DNA of 64,000 nucleotides from Paractinoplanes atraurantiacus (lineage in GTDB: Bacteria > Actinomycetota > Actinomycetes > Mycobacteriales > Micromonosporaceae): NCBI RefSeq assembly GCF_900215205.1, contig NZ_OBDY01000026.1, positions 62,001 to 126,000 of the forward strand. The letters run 5' to 3'. Both the position numbers and the translations under genes were made by a program. The notes beneath the pieces are model-generated. The model did not search any database. It was given only the letters and a program-made list of their open reading frames with translations, and was not told where the DNA came from. Below are positions 1 to 8,766 of the stretch, piece by piece (position 1 is the stretch's first letter; every line of letters begins with the position of its first letter).

Positions 1-384
1 GAACGCCTGGGTCTCGGCGTCGACGTCGCTCCACAGGCTTCCGCCCTGCGCGACCACGGTCCGTCGGCCGGGGTCGACGCGGATGCCCTTCATCGCGGAC
101 AGGTCGATCACCAGGCCGTCGTCGACGGTCGAGAAGCCGGGGATGCTGTGCGCGCCGCCGCGTACGGCCAGGGGAAGTCCCTCGCTGCGGGCGAACTCGA
201 CCGCCTTGAGAACGTCCGCCACCCCGTGGCAGCGGATGATGAGGGCGGGCCGGCGGTCGTGGGCGCCGTTCCAGACGGCCCGGGCCTCGTCGTACTCGGG
301 GTCGCCCGGGCGGACCAGCTCGCCCCGCAGGGCCTGGGCCAGCTCGCCGAGGGTGGCCTCGCCGAAGGATTGTGCTGCGGTCAT
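1..384 (-). CDS. FAD-linked oxidoreductase, N-terminal part (runs off left edge)
   Basis: Only the first 128 residues are in the window. They form the start of a FAD_binding_4 (berberine bridge enzyme-like) domain: the segment RGGAHSIPGF near residue 79 holds the His that in this family binds FAD covalently, followed by the DDGLVIDLS strand and a VVAQGGSLW segment. The ATG at 384 is preceded by AAGGAG (390-395) at 5 nt. It lies 74 bp downstream of the BTAD regulator on the same strand and may be its target or operon partner. Family members oxidise sugars, alcohols or secondary metabolites; the substrate cannot be read from this fragment. Confidence 0.85.
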   Translation of the reverse strand, partial: MTAAQSFGEATLGELAQALRGELVRPGDPEYDEARAVWNGAHDRRPALIIRCHGVADVLKAVEFARSEGLPLAVRGGAHSIPGFSTVDDGLVIDLSAMKGIRVDPGRRTVVAQGGSLWSDVDAETQAF

Positions 385-458
385 GACGACTCCTTGTCGC
401 GTCAATGCTTGTCGGCTCCGACGCTAGAAAGCCGGCCTTCGCAACCGCTTAGCACTGC

Positions 459-3400
459 TTAAAGTGGCAGCTCACCAGCCCGGACAAGGCCGATGCGGCA
501 GCCCAGGCGGCGGAACAGCCGCTCGGCCGCGCGCCCGTGCCGGCCGAGGGCCTGCTTGTCGCCATCGTCGCGGGCGAGCTCGGCCGCGAGCAGCCGGGTC
601 CAGGCGACCAGGCGCAGGTAGCCCTGCGGCTCGAACGACTCCGCGGCCTGCTCGGCGAGGATCCGCGCGCTGTCCCGGGCGCCGGCGAACATCTCGACCA
701 CGGCCAGGTTGAGAAGGGCGCCACCGGCGCCGGGCCCGTCGTCGACGGCCTCACTGCGATCGAGGGCGGTCCAGGTGAGCCGGCGCCCCTCGCCGGGGTC
801 GCCGGCGGCCGCCGAGAGCAGGCCGAGGTTGGCCAGGGTCAGGTTCTCGCCGCGCCGGTCGCCGAGGCGCTCACGAAGCCGCAGGGCCTCGCGCAGATGC
901 CGGGCCGCCTCGTCGAACCGGCGGGCGTCCCGCTCGGCGCAGCCGAGGTGGTTGAGCGCGTGGGCCAGGCCGGCGGCGTCGTCGATCCGGGCGAACTCGC
1001 CGGCCGCGCGGCCGACGGTCTCGAGCGCGCCGGGCAGATCGCCGGCGAGCCGGCGGACATAGCCGAGGGCGGACAGGGCGTACGCGTGACCCTGCACCGC
1101 CCCGACGCGCCGGCCCAGCAGCCAGGACTCCTCGAAGACCGGCACCACCGAGTCACCGGCCGGCACCAGCGGCAGGCAGTAGGTGACGACCGGCAGGAAA
1201 GGTGCCGCCGCCGGGTCGGCGAGACGCAGCTGCCGCAGGCAGGCCCCGAACCGCCGCCCGGCCGCGGGGACGTCCTCGCGGAAGAGGGCGGCCAGGGCGG
1301 CCAGCCAGTGCGCGGTGGCGGTGACCGGCGGATCGCCGCCGCTGGTGAGCGCGTCCTGGGCGACCCGCTCCACCTCGTCGAGCTCGCCGACACCGGCCAG
1401 CAGGACGCCACGCATCAGCCGGGCCCGGGCGACAGCATCGGGCGGTCCGGACCGCTCGGCGGCGGCCAGCGCGGCGTCGCCCAGGTGGGGCAGCCGGTCG
1501 CTGCATCCCCGGCGGGCCTCGAGGATGGCGAGGGCGAACAGGGCGGGTGCCCGTTCCGGCGACGTCTCCGGTGCCACGGCGAGGACGCGCTCGAGCCAGT
1601 CGGCGCCCTCGACGAAATGGCCGCGGGCCAGCCAGAAACGCCACAGGCTGACGCCGAGAAGCAGGGCCTGGCCGGGGTCGTGGCGCAGGGCCCAGCCGAG
1701 CGCCGCCCGCAGGTTGTCGTGCTCGACGTCGAGGGCCTGGGGCCGCTCGGCGACGATCCCGGAGGCACGGTCCGGATCGGAGTCGAGCGCGAGCTGAAGG
1801 AAGTGGCGGCAGTGGGCGGCGTCGAAGAGATCAGCCTCACCGGCCTCGGCCAGGCGTTCCCGGGCCAGCTGCCGGATCGTCTCCAGCAGGCGGTAGCGCG
1901 AGCGGTCGCCCGAGCGCTCGATCTGCACGAGCGACTTGTCGGCGAGCCGGCCGAGGCAGTCGAGGATCTCGTCGCGCGGGAGCGGGCCGCCGGCGCAGAC
2001 CCGCTCGGCTGACGGCAGCGAGAAGCCACCGGCGAAGACGGCCAGGCGGCGCAGCAGGATCTGCTCGTCGGCGTCGAGCAGGGCATGGCTCCACTCGAGC
2101 GTGGCCCGCAGTGTGGCGTGCCGGGTGAGCGGGCCACGGCGGCCGAGCAGAGTCAGCGCCTCATGGAGCCGCTCAGCGATCTCGACCGCCTCCAGATGCG
2201 ACATCCGCGCGGCGGCCAGCTCGATGGCCAGGGGCATGCCGTCGAGCCGCCGGCAGATCTCCGCCACGGCGGCGGCATTGCCTTCATCAAGAGCGAATTC
2301 CGGTCGTACGTCGTGGGCACGGTCGAGGAAGAGCCGCATCGAGGGCGGCATCTCCGCTCCGAGATCGCCGGGGCCGGGCACCTCCAGCGACGGCACCCGG
2401 AAGGTGACCTCGCCCGGCGCGTGCAGCGGCTCCCGGCTGGTGGCCAGCAGGGTCACGCCGGGGCAGGCCCGGCGGATCGCCGCGGCCAGCTCGGCGCAGG
2501 CGGCGAGCAGATGCTCGCAGTTGTCGAGGATCAGCAGGAGCCGCGCCCGCGCCAGCCGTCCGGTCAGCGTCCGCAGCGGATCAGGCCCGGCCGCCGGATC
2601 GAGACCCAGCGCGGCCGCCACCGCACCCGCGACCAGGCGAGGGTCGCCGACCCGGGCCAGGTCCGCGAACCACACTCCGTCCGGCTGGTCGCCGAGCAGC
2701 CGGCGGGCCGCTTCCTCGGCCAGACGGGTCTTGCCGGCTCCGCCGACACCGGTCAGCGTGAGCAGCCCGCCCTGGGTGAGCAGCCGATGCACGTCGGCGA
2801 TCTCCCGCTCCCGCCCGACGAAGCTGGTCAGGGCGGGCACAAGATTGTGCCGGGGCACCGTCCGCTGGTCGCCGTCGCTCCTGCCGGTGAGCAGGTTGCG
2901 GTAGAGGCGGCGGGTTTCCGGGTCGGGGTCGCTGCCGTAGTCGGTGCGCAGGTCGTCGCGGAGTCGTTCGTAGCGGGCCAAGGCCTCGGGGCCGCGGCCG
3001 GCGGCGGCGAGGTGTCGCATGAGGCCGCGGACCGCGCCCTCGTGCCGGGGGTTCATGGCCAGGGCGCGCTGCAGCGCCGCGAGGGCCTCGCCGGGGCGGT
3101 CGGTGCGGGCGGCCAGGTCGACGAGAACCTCGCCGAGCAGTTCGCGCAATTCGTCCCGGCGCTGGACGGCCCACTCCTCGAACCGGTCCTCGGGCAGCAG
3201 ATCGCCCGCATATGCGGCCACCGCCGCGCGCAGGTCGGCCGGGTCGCCGCCGGACCGGGCGGCCTCGGCCAGTCGTTCGAAATGGGTCACGTCCACGTCG
3301 ACCGGTTCGCCCGCGCGCAGCGCCACCACGTCGTCGTGCAGCTCCAGCAGACCGGCGTGGGGCCCGTCGCCGGCCAGCGCCCGCCGGGCCATGTGCAGCG

Positions 3401-3602
3401 CCTGGTGCAGGTTGTTGGTGGCCGGTGCGGGGGCCCGCCCCGGCCACAGCGTCTCCAGCAGCACGTCGCGGTGCATCCGCTGATCCGGCGCCAGCGCGAG
3501 CAGCTTGACCAGCGTCCGGGCCTTGCGCAGGCGCCACTCGCGGGCTTGGACGGGCGACCCGTCCCGGTCCACGATGAACCCGCCGAGCATCCGGATCCGC
3601 AA
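459..3602 (-). CDS. BTAD-type (SARP/AfsR-like) regulator with ATPase and TPR domains
   Basis: A 1047-aa transcriptional regulator. Residues 1-95 are an OmpR-like winged helix (MRIRMLGGF start), about 100-245 the bacterial transcriptional activation domain, then an AAA/NB-ARC-like ATPase with Walker A GVGGAGKT (285-292) and a Walker B-like LLLILDNCEHL near 352-362, followed by alpha-helical TPR-like repeats to the end. This is the order seen in AfsR and large SARPs that activate secondary metabolism. The start is TTG, supported by GGAGGT at 3608-3613 with 5-nt spacing; an in-frame ATG lies four codons later. It sits 20 bp behind the amidase and 74 bp before the FAD oxidoreductase, so it probably regulates this small minus-strand group. 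The target is unknown. Confidence 0.88.
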   Translation of the reverse strand: MRIRMLGGFIVDRDGSPVQAREWRLRKARTLVKLLALAPDQRMHRDVLLETLWPGRAPAPATNNLHQALHMARRALAGDGPHAGLLELHDDVVALRAGEPVDVDVTHFERLAEAARSGGDPADLRAAVAAYAGDLLPEDRFEEWAVQRRDELRELLGEVLVDLAARTDRPGEALAALQRALAMNPRHEGAVRGLMRHLAAAGRGPEALARYERLRDDLRTDYGSDPDPETRRLYRNLLTGRSDGDQRTVPRHNLVPALTSFVGREREIADVHRLLTQGGLLTLTGVGGAGKTRLAEEAARRLLGDQPDGVWFADLARVGDPRLVAGAVAAALGLDPAAGPDPLRTLTGRLARARLLLILDNCEHLLAACAELAAAIRRACPGVTLLATSREPLHAPGEVTFRVPSLEVPGPGDLGAEMPPSMRLFLDRAHDVRPEFALDEGNAAAVAEICRRLDGMPLAIELAAARMSHLEAVEIAERLHEALTLLGRRGPLTRHATLRATLEWSHALLDADEQILLRRLAVFAGGFSLPSAERVCAGGPLPRDEILDCLGRLADKSLVQIERSGDRSRYRLLETIRQLARERLAEAGEADLFDAAHCRHFLQLALDSDPDRASGIVAERPQALDVEHDNLRAALGWALRHDPGQALLLGVSLWRFWLARGHFVEGADWLERVLAVAPETSPERAPALFALAILEARRGCSDRLPHLGDAALAAAERSGPPDAVARARLMRGVLLAGVGELDEVERVAQDALTSGGDPPVTATAHWLAALAALFREDVPAAGRRFGACLRQLRLADPAAAPFLPVVTYCLPLVPAGDSVVPVFEESWLLGRRVGAVQGHAYALSALGYVRRLAGDLPGALETVGRAAGEFARIDDAAGLAHALNHLGCAERDARRFDEAARHLREALRLRERLGDRRGENLTLANLGLLSAAAGDPGEGRRLTWTALDRSEAVDDGPGAGGALLNLAVVEMFAGARDSARILAEQAAESFEPQGYLRLVAWTRLLAAELARDDGDKQALGRHGRAAERLFRRLGCRIGLVRAGELPL

Positions 3603-3622
3603 GCGCGACCTCCGGCCCCAGC

Positions 3623-4960
3623 TTAGAGGCCCCGGCCGAGGGCTTTCTCCACTGCTTCGGCCACGGCCAGCAGGGCCGGGTCTTCGAAGACCGGCCCCTC
3701 CAGGGTCAGGCCGACCGGCAGGCCGTCCTCGGTGCGGCCGGCCGGCAGGGACAGCATCGGGACGCCGGAGACCGTTCCGGGGGCGGCGTTGCGGATCGAC
3801 GTCGCGAAGGTGGGCACGTGGTGGCCGTTGTGCTCGAACGTGACGTCCTCGCCGACGCGTGGCGGCAGCACGTGGGTGGTCGGTGCGATCAGCGCGTCGG
3901 CGCCGGAGCTTTCGAACAGGCCGGCGTACGCCTGGCGCAGTCGCCAGCGCTGGGCCCGGTGCCGTTCGTAGTCGGCGGGCGAGACGGGCTCGTCGACCAT
4001 GATCTGCATGATGCCCTTGACGTCGGGAGAGGCAACGGCGTCAAAGGATTTGGTGGTACGGGCCCTGAGCAGCCGCAACGTCTCGAAGAGCACGATCGGC
4101 AGGCCGGCCTCGCCGGCGAGGGCCAGGTCGTCCGTCAGGTCCAGGTCGACCAGCTCGGCCCCGGCCTCGGCGAGGGTGTCGAGCGCGGCCGACAGCACCG
4201 CGCCGGCCCGGGGGTCGATGTCGTGGAAGCGCCCGCGCAGCACTCCCAGCCGCACACCGGCCAGGCCGGGCCGGTCGGCGGCCGGGCGCGAGCTGGTGAT
4301 GACGCGGTCGACGCGGCGCACGTCGGCGACCGTGCGCGCGTGCAGGCCGACGGTGTCACGGGTCGTCGAGATCATCACGACGCCGTCGCCCGGGTAGCGG
4401 CCGGTCGACGGGCGGAAGCCGACCACGCCGCAGAACGACGCGGGCAGGGTGACCGAGGCGCCGGTGTCGGTGCCGAGGCTGAAGGGAACCGTGCCCAGCG
4501 CGACCGTGGCCGCGCTGCCGCCGCTGGAGCCGCCGGCCACGCGCTCCGGGTCGTGCGGGTTGCGCACCGGGCCGTACGCGGTGTTGTTGCTGGTGATGCC
4601 GAGGGCCAGCTCGTGCATGTTGGTCTTGCCGGCCACCACCGCGCCGGCCGCGCGCAGGGCGCTGACCACACCGGCGTCGACCTCGGCGACGGCGCCGGCC
4701 AGCAGGGGGCTGCCGGCCGTGGTCGGCGTGCCGGCCACGTCGATGTTGTCCTTGACGGCGAACGGGATGCCGGCCAGCTCGCCGCCGCCCGCCGGCTCCT
4801 GGTGCAGCGTCGTCACGTACGCACCATGGGACTGCTTTGTCTTTTCGGCGTGAGCGATCGCCTCGGCGCGCCGGGCGTCACGATCGGCGGGACCGAGCGC
4901 GAGCCACGCGCCGAGGCCGACCGGCGGGGACCCGGGCGCGGCGTGATCTGATCGGTGCAT
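3623..4960 (-). CDS. Amidase signature family hydrolase
   Basis: A 445-aa cytosolic amidase. The Ser-cisSer-Lys triad is visible: Lys70 in FAVKDN, the cis-Ser in GGSSGGSA (about 145) and the nucleophile Ser169 in TDTGASV. The usual DTGGS reads DTGAS here, and the Arg normally following is Thr, so substrate specificity may be shifted. Length is typical of indoleacetamide-hydrolase or AtzF-like members. Its ATG (4958-4960) overlaps the ATG of the divergent PLP enzyme, and no Shine-Dalgarno sequence is seen. It is followed 20 bp later by the BTAD regulator. The amide substrate is not predictable. Confidence 0.85.
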   Translation of the reverse strand: MHRSDHAAPGSPPVGLGAWLALGPADRDARRAEAIAHAEKTKQSHGAYVTTLHQEPAGGGELAGIPFAVKDNIDVAGTPTTAGSPLLAGAVAEVDAGVVSALRAAGAVVAGKTNMHELALGITSNNTAYGPVRNPHDPERVAGGSSGGSAATVALGTVPFSLGTDTGASVTLPASFCGVVGFRPSTGRYPGDGVVMISTTRDTVGLHARTVADVRRVDRVITSSRPAADRPGLAGVRLGVLRGRFHDIDPRAGAVLSAALDTLAEAGAELVDLDLTDDLALAGEAGLPIVLFETLRLLRARTTKSFDAVASPDVKGIMQIMVDEPVSPADYERHRAQRWRLRQAYAGLFESSGADALIAPTTHVLPPRVGEDVTFEHNGHHVPTFATSIRNAAPGTVSGVPMLSLPAGRTEDGLPVGLTLEGPVFEDPALLAVAEAVEKALGRGL

Positions 4961-6152
4961 GACCTTGGACGTTACCCGTATCCGGTCCGCCTACCCAGCC
5001 CTGGCCGAAGGCTTCGCCCAGCTCGACGGGGCCGGCGGCACCCAGCCGGCCGCCGTGGTGATCGACGCGATCGCCGGGGCGATGCGGACGGCGGTGTCGA
5101 ACCGCGGCACCGCCCACGAGCCCGCCCGCCGCTCCGGTGAGATCGTGGCCGCGGCCCGGTCGGCGGTGGCCGATCTGGTCGGCGGCGACCCGGCCGGTGT
5201 GGTGTTCGGGCCGAGCGCGACCGCGCTGACCTATCTGGTGGCCCGCACGCTGGCCCGGGGCTGGGGGCCGGAGGACGAGGTGGTGCTGTCGCGGCTCGAC
5301 CACGACGCGAACGTCCGGCCCTGGGTGCAGACCGGCGCGACCGTCCGCTGGGCCGAGATCGACCCGGCCACCGGCGAGCTCGACGCGGCGCAGTACCGCG
5401 AGCTGATCGGCCCGCGCACGCGTCTGGTCGCGGTGACCGCGGCCAGCAACGCGGTCGGGACCGTCCCGGCCGTACGCCAGATCGCCGACCTCGCCCACGC
5501 GGCCGGCGCCCTGGTCTTCGTCGACGGCGTGCACGCCACCGCGCACCGGCCGACCGACGTGGCCGCGCTCGGCGCCGACTTCTACGTGACCAGCGCCTAC
5601 AAGTGGTCGGGCCCGCACTACGCCGCGGTCGTGGCCGACCCGGCGGTGTGGGAGCCGCTGCACCCGCAGAAGCTGATCCCCTCCCCCGCCGGAGCTCCCG
5701 ACCGCTTCGAGTTCGGCACGCTGAGCTTCGAGCTCCTCGCGGGCGTCACCGCGGCCGTCGACCACCTGGCCGGCCTGTCCGGCTCTGGAGAGGGTGACCG
5801 CCGCACCCGGTTGCTGGCGAGCATGGCCGCGGCCGCCGAGCACGAGGCCCGGCTGCTCGACCGCCTGCTGGCCGGGCTGGCCGCGATCGACGGGATCACC
5901 GTCCTGACGGCGCCGGCCGACCGCTGCCCCACCGTCTCGTTCCGCGTCGCGGGCCAGGCGCCGGCCGAGACCGCGAAGGCCCTCGGCGAGCTGGGCGTCT
6001 GTGTCTCGCACGGCGACTACTACGCGGTCGAGTACTTCGAGGCGCTGGGGCTGCGCGCCACCGGCGGGGCGGTCCGGGTGAGCCTCTATCACTACAACAC
6101 GGACGAAGAGGTTGAGCGCCTCCTGCAAGGGTTTTCCCTGATTCGGGGATAG
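4959..6152 (+). CDS. PLP-dependent cysteine desulfurase-like aminotransferase (class V)
   Basis: A 397-aa fold-type I PLP enzyme. The PLP-binding Lys is K215 in TSAYKWSGPHY, with the upstream Asp-bearing VFVDGVHATAHR segment that contacts the pyridine nitrogen. The pattern fits the 'cysteine desulfurase-like' clade related to SufS/CsdA rather than housekeeping IscS, and no Suf or Isc genes adjoin it. A conserved-looking Cys lies in ELGVCVSHGDYY. The ATG overlaps the divergent amidase start by two bases and has no clear ribosome site, so a leaderless transcript is likely. A true desulfurase role is inferred only. Confidence 0.85.
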   Translation: MTLDVTRIRSAYPALAEGFAQLDGAGGTQPAAVVIDAIAGAMRTAVSNRGTAHEPARRSGEIVAAARSAVADLVGGDPAGVVFGPSATALTYLVARTLARGWGPEDEVVLSRLDHDANVRPWVQTGATVRWAEIDPATGELDAAQYRELIGPRTRLVAVTAASNAVGTVPAVRQIADLAHAAGALVFVDGVHATAHRPTDVAALGADFYVTSAYKWSGPHYAAVVADPAVWEPLHPQKLIPSPAGAPDRFEFGTLSFELLAGVTAAVDHLAGLSGSGEGDRRTRLLASMAAAAEHEARLLDRLLAGLAAIDGITVLTAPADRCPTVSFRVAGQAPAETAKALGELGVCVSHGDYYAVEYFEALGLRATGGAVRVSLYHYNTDEEVERLLQGFSLIRG

Positions 6153-6197
6153 ATATCCGTAGATAGCGTCGCTCCTGTAACCGAGAGGAGCACACAA

Positions 6198-7727
6198 ATG
6201 CTACGAAAGCCCCTGGTCTTCGCGCTGGCCGCCGGCACCGCGGCGGCCTCCGCGATGGTCGCGGTGTCCGGACCGGCCGCCGCGCAGGCCCCCACGCCGT
6301 CCGCGGACGCGGTCGCACAGGCCGACGCCGTGGTCGCCGGCCGCCCGTCGGTTCTGCGGGCCAGCTCGCACGACACCTTCCACCGCAGTCAGGTCTACAA
6401 GTCGCAGGGCCTCACGTACGCGGCGTACGACCGCAATTACAAGGGTTTCCCGGTCAAGGGCGGCGACTTCGTCGTGGTCACGGATGACGCCGGGCAGACC
6501 CGCTACACCTCGGTCGCGCAGAGCAGCCCGATCGGCGAGCTGTCGACAGTGCCCACGGTCTCGGAGGCCGCGGCCGTCGCGACCGCGAAGAAGCAGCTCA
6601 CGACCGTGAGCGGCGTCGAGACGACCCGCCTGGTGATCGTCGCCCCCGAGGGGCAGACGGCCAAGCTGGCGTACGAGACCACGGTCAACGGGACCAGCGC
6701 CGAGGGCGTCAGCCGCCTCACCGTCGACGTCGACGCGGCGACCGGCAAGGTGCTGTCCACCGAGGAGCACGTCACCGAGGCCACCGGCACGGGCACCGGC
6801 TGGATCAACGGGTCGGTGTCGCTCAACACCACCCAGTCCGGCTCGACGTACTCGCTCAAGGACCCGTCGGTCACCAACCTGAGCTGCCAGGACGCCTCGA
6901 CCCGGACCACGTTCAGCGGATCCGACAACGTGTGGGGCAACGGCAACGGCACCAGCAAGGAGACCGGCTGCGTGGACGCGCTCTACGTGGCGCAGAAGCA
7001 GACGGCGATGCTGTCGTCCTGGCTGGGCCGTAACGCGCAGAACGGCTCCGGCGGCGCGTGGCCGATCCGGGTCGGCCTGAACCAGCAGAACGCCTACTAC
7101 GACGGCACCCAGATCCAGATCGGCAAGAACACCGCCGGCAAGTGGATCTCGTCGCTCGACGTGGTCGGTCACGAGCTGGGCCACGGCATCGACGACAAGA
7201 CCCCGGGCGGCATCTCGAAGGGCGGCACCCAGGAGTTCGTGGCCGACACCATCGGCGCGGCCACCGAGGCGTTCGCGGCCAACCCCAACGACCCGTTCGA
7301 CTACCAGGTCGGCGAGGAGGTCAACCTGGTCGGCAGCGGCCCGATCCGCTACATGTACAACCCCTCGCTGGCCGGTGACAGCAACTGCTACTCCAGCAGC
7401 ACGCCGGGCTCCGAGGTGCACGCCGCGGCCGGTCCGGGCAACCACTGGTTCTACCTGCTGGCCCAGGGCAGCGGCGGCAACGGCCAGCCGGCCAGCTCGA
7501 CCTGCAACGGCACCACGGTGACCGGCGTCGGCATCCAGAGCGCGATGAAGATCATGTACAACGCGATGCTGCTGAAGACCTCCAGCTCCTCGTACGCCAA
7601 GTACCGCGTGTGGACGCTGCAGGCCTCGAAGAACCTCTACCCGGGCAGCTGCACCCAGTTCAACGCGGTCAAGGCCGCCTGGAACGCGGTGAGCCTGCCG
7701 GCCCAGTCGGGCGAGCCCACCTGCTGA
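6198..7727 (+). CDS. Secreted M4 (thermolysin-like) metalloprotease
   Basis: A 509-aa preproenzyme. It has a Sec signal peptide (about 1-30, ending in AAAQA), an FTP/PepSY-like propeptide, and an M4 catalytic domain. The zinc site is HELGH (H325, E326, H329) with third ligand E346 in TQEFVADTIGA; the later EVHAAAGPGNHWFYLLA segment carries the transition-state His. The M4 pro-sequence and catalytic domain are full length, and no C-terminal extra domain is present. AGAGGAG lies just upstream of the ATG. It is expressed alone, closed by a strong terminator at 7742-7780. Confidence 0.93.
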   Translation: MLRKPLVFALAAGTAAASAMVAVSGPAAAQAPTPSADAVAQADAVVAGRPSVLRASSHDTFHRSQVYKSQGLTYAAYDRNYKGFPVKGGDFVVVTDDAGQTRYTSVAQSSPIGELSTVPTVSEAAAVATAKKQLTTVSGVETTRLVIVAPEGQTAKLAYETTVNGTSAEGVSRLTVDVDAATGKVLSTEEHVTEATGTGTGWINGSVSLNTTQSGSTYSLKDPSVTNLSCQDASTRTTFSGSDNVWGNGNGTSKETGCVDALYVAQKQTAMLSSWLGRNAQNGSGGAWPIRVGLNQQNAYYDGTQIQIGKNTAGKWISSLDVVGHELGHGIDDKTPGGISKGGTQEFVADTIGAATEAFAANPNDPFDYQVGEEVNLVGSGPIRYMYNPSLAGDSNCYSSSTPGSEVHAAAGPGNHWFYLLAQGSGGNGQPASSTCNGTTVTGVGIQSAMKIMYNAMLLKTSSSSYAKYRVWTLQASKNLYPGSCTQFNAVKAAWNAVSLPAQSGEPTC

Positions 7728-7741
7728 TCTCCCCCGATAAC

Positions 7742-7780
7742 GAGGCCCGCTTCCACCCTGGGAGCGGGCCTCATCTATTT
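7742..7780 (+). terminator. Intrinsic terminator of the M4 protease gene
   Basis: A perfect 10-bp stem (GAGGCCCGCT at 7742-7751 and its complement at 7763-7772) with an 11-nt loop is followed by ATCTATTT. Confidence 0.85.
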
Positions 7781-7831
7781 GACGGCCGGAAGTGGATCAC
7801 AGTAGCTTGCCGCACATGAAAACCGTTTTCA
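7779..7831 (+). promoter_or_regulatory. Leaderless promoter with Zur-like operator
   Basis: TTGACG (7779-7784) and TAGCTT (7803-7808) are 18 nt apart, placing transcription start at about the ATG (7816). Directly over the start codon lies TGAAAACCGTTTTCA (7817-7831), a perfect 7-1-7 inverted repeat. Actinobacterial Zur boxes have TGAAAA and TTTTCA arms around a three-base centre, which both arms here match. I infer zinc-dependent repression of the ABC operon. Binding is not shown, and the -10 box is only a moderate match. Confidence 0.6.
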
Positions 7832-8766
7832 TTTCACTGACGGCGGCGGTGGGGCTGCTGGCGGGATGCTCCGAACCGCCATCTCCGGCGACCGCGTCGA
7901 TCACCAACTGCGGCGTGCCGGTCACTGTCAAAGCGACGCCGCAGCGGGCCATCGCCATGGAACAGAACGCCACCGAGATCCTGCTCAGCCTCGGGCTGGC
8001 CGACCGGATGGCCGGCACCAGCTATCAGACCGACCCGGTGCTGCCGTCGCTGAAGGCCGGCTACGACAGCGTTCCGGTCCTGGCCAAGCTCTATCCGTCG
8101 CGCGAGAAGGTGCTGGAGGCGCGGCCCGACTTCGTTTATTCGACATTCACTTCGGCGTACGCCGGTGAGGCCGCCGGCCCGCGTCAGGAGCTCGCCAAAC
8201 TCGACGTGCCCGCGTATCTGTCCCGGTTCGCGTGCGAGAAGGACGCCGCCGCCTTCGCCTTCGACGGCCTGTTCGGCGAGATCGAGGAAGTCGCCACGCT
8301 GTTCGGGGTGCCCGAGCGCGGTCGTTCACTGGTCGCCGAGGAGCGGGGCCGGCTCGATGCGGCTCTGAAGGGCAAGCACAGCGGGACGTCGCTGCTCTGG
8401 TACTACTCCGGCACCAGCACGCCGAACGTGGCCGGGCCCGGCGGCGTCCCGGCCGCCATCACCGAGCAGCTCGGCGCGACGAACGTCTACGGCGACGCGA
8501 AACAGACCTGGCCCGCCGGCAGCTGGGAGCAGATCGCGGCCCGCAACCCGGACGTGATCGTGCTGGCCGACCTCACCCGCGGCGGCGACGGCGACAGCGC
8601 CGAGTCGAAGATCGCATTCCTGAGGTCCAACCCGGTCACGGCCAAGCTGGACGCGGTCAAGGCCGGACGGTTCATCACCGTGCCCGGATCGTCGATGGAC
8701 CCGTCGGTGCGCAGCGTCTCGGCCGTCGAGACGGTCGGCGCGGGCCTGTCGGAGCTGGGCCGGTGA
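7816..8766 (+). CDS. ABC transporter substrate-binding lipoprotein (metallophore/cofactor type)
   Basis: A 316-aa periplasmic-binding protein of the BtuF/FhuD class. It has a lipoprotein signal ending in LLAGC, then a helical-backbone type binding fold with the recurring PQRAIAMEQNATEILLSLGL segment. ATG 7816 is chosen over the GTG eight codons upstream because the lipoprotein signal starts there and the promoter places transcription start at that ATG. Its TGA overlaps the methyltransferase GTG (GTGA). With the FecCD permease and ATPase downstream it forms one importer. The Zur-like box suggests a zinc or metallophore ligand; coenzyme F420-0 or cobalamin type ligands cannot be excluded. Confidence 0.88.
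   Translation: MKTVFISLTAAVGLLAGCSEPPSPATASITNCGVPVTVKATPQRAIAMEQNATEILLSLGLADRMAGTSYQTDPVLPSLKAGYDSVPVLAKLYPSREKVLEARPDFVYSTFTSAYAGEAAGPRQELAKLDVPAYLSRFACEKDAAAFAFDGLFGEIEEVATLFGVPERGRSLVAEERGRLDAALKGKHSGTSLLWYYSGTSTPNVAGPGGVPAAITEQLGATNVYGDAKQTWPAGSWEQIAARNPDVIVLADLTRGGDGDSAESKIAFLRSNPVTAKLDAVKAGRFITVPGSSMDPSVRSVSAVETVGAGLSELGR

Noticed and set aside
2085..3626. Long open frame antisense to the BTAD regulator
   Set aside because: High GC suppresses stops on the opposite strand; the sequence shows no family pattern and the sense gene has clear domains.
8232..8762. Long upstream extension of the methyltransferase frame
   Set aside because: The extension is antiphase to the binding-protein gene; GTG 8763 gives a normal methyltransferase and a GTGA coupling.
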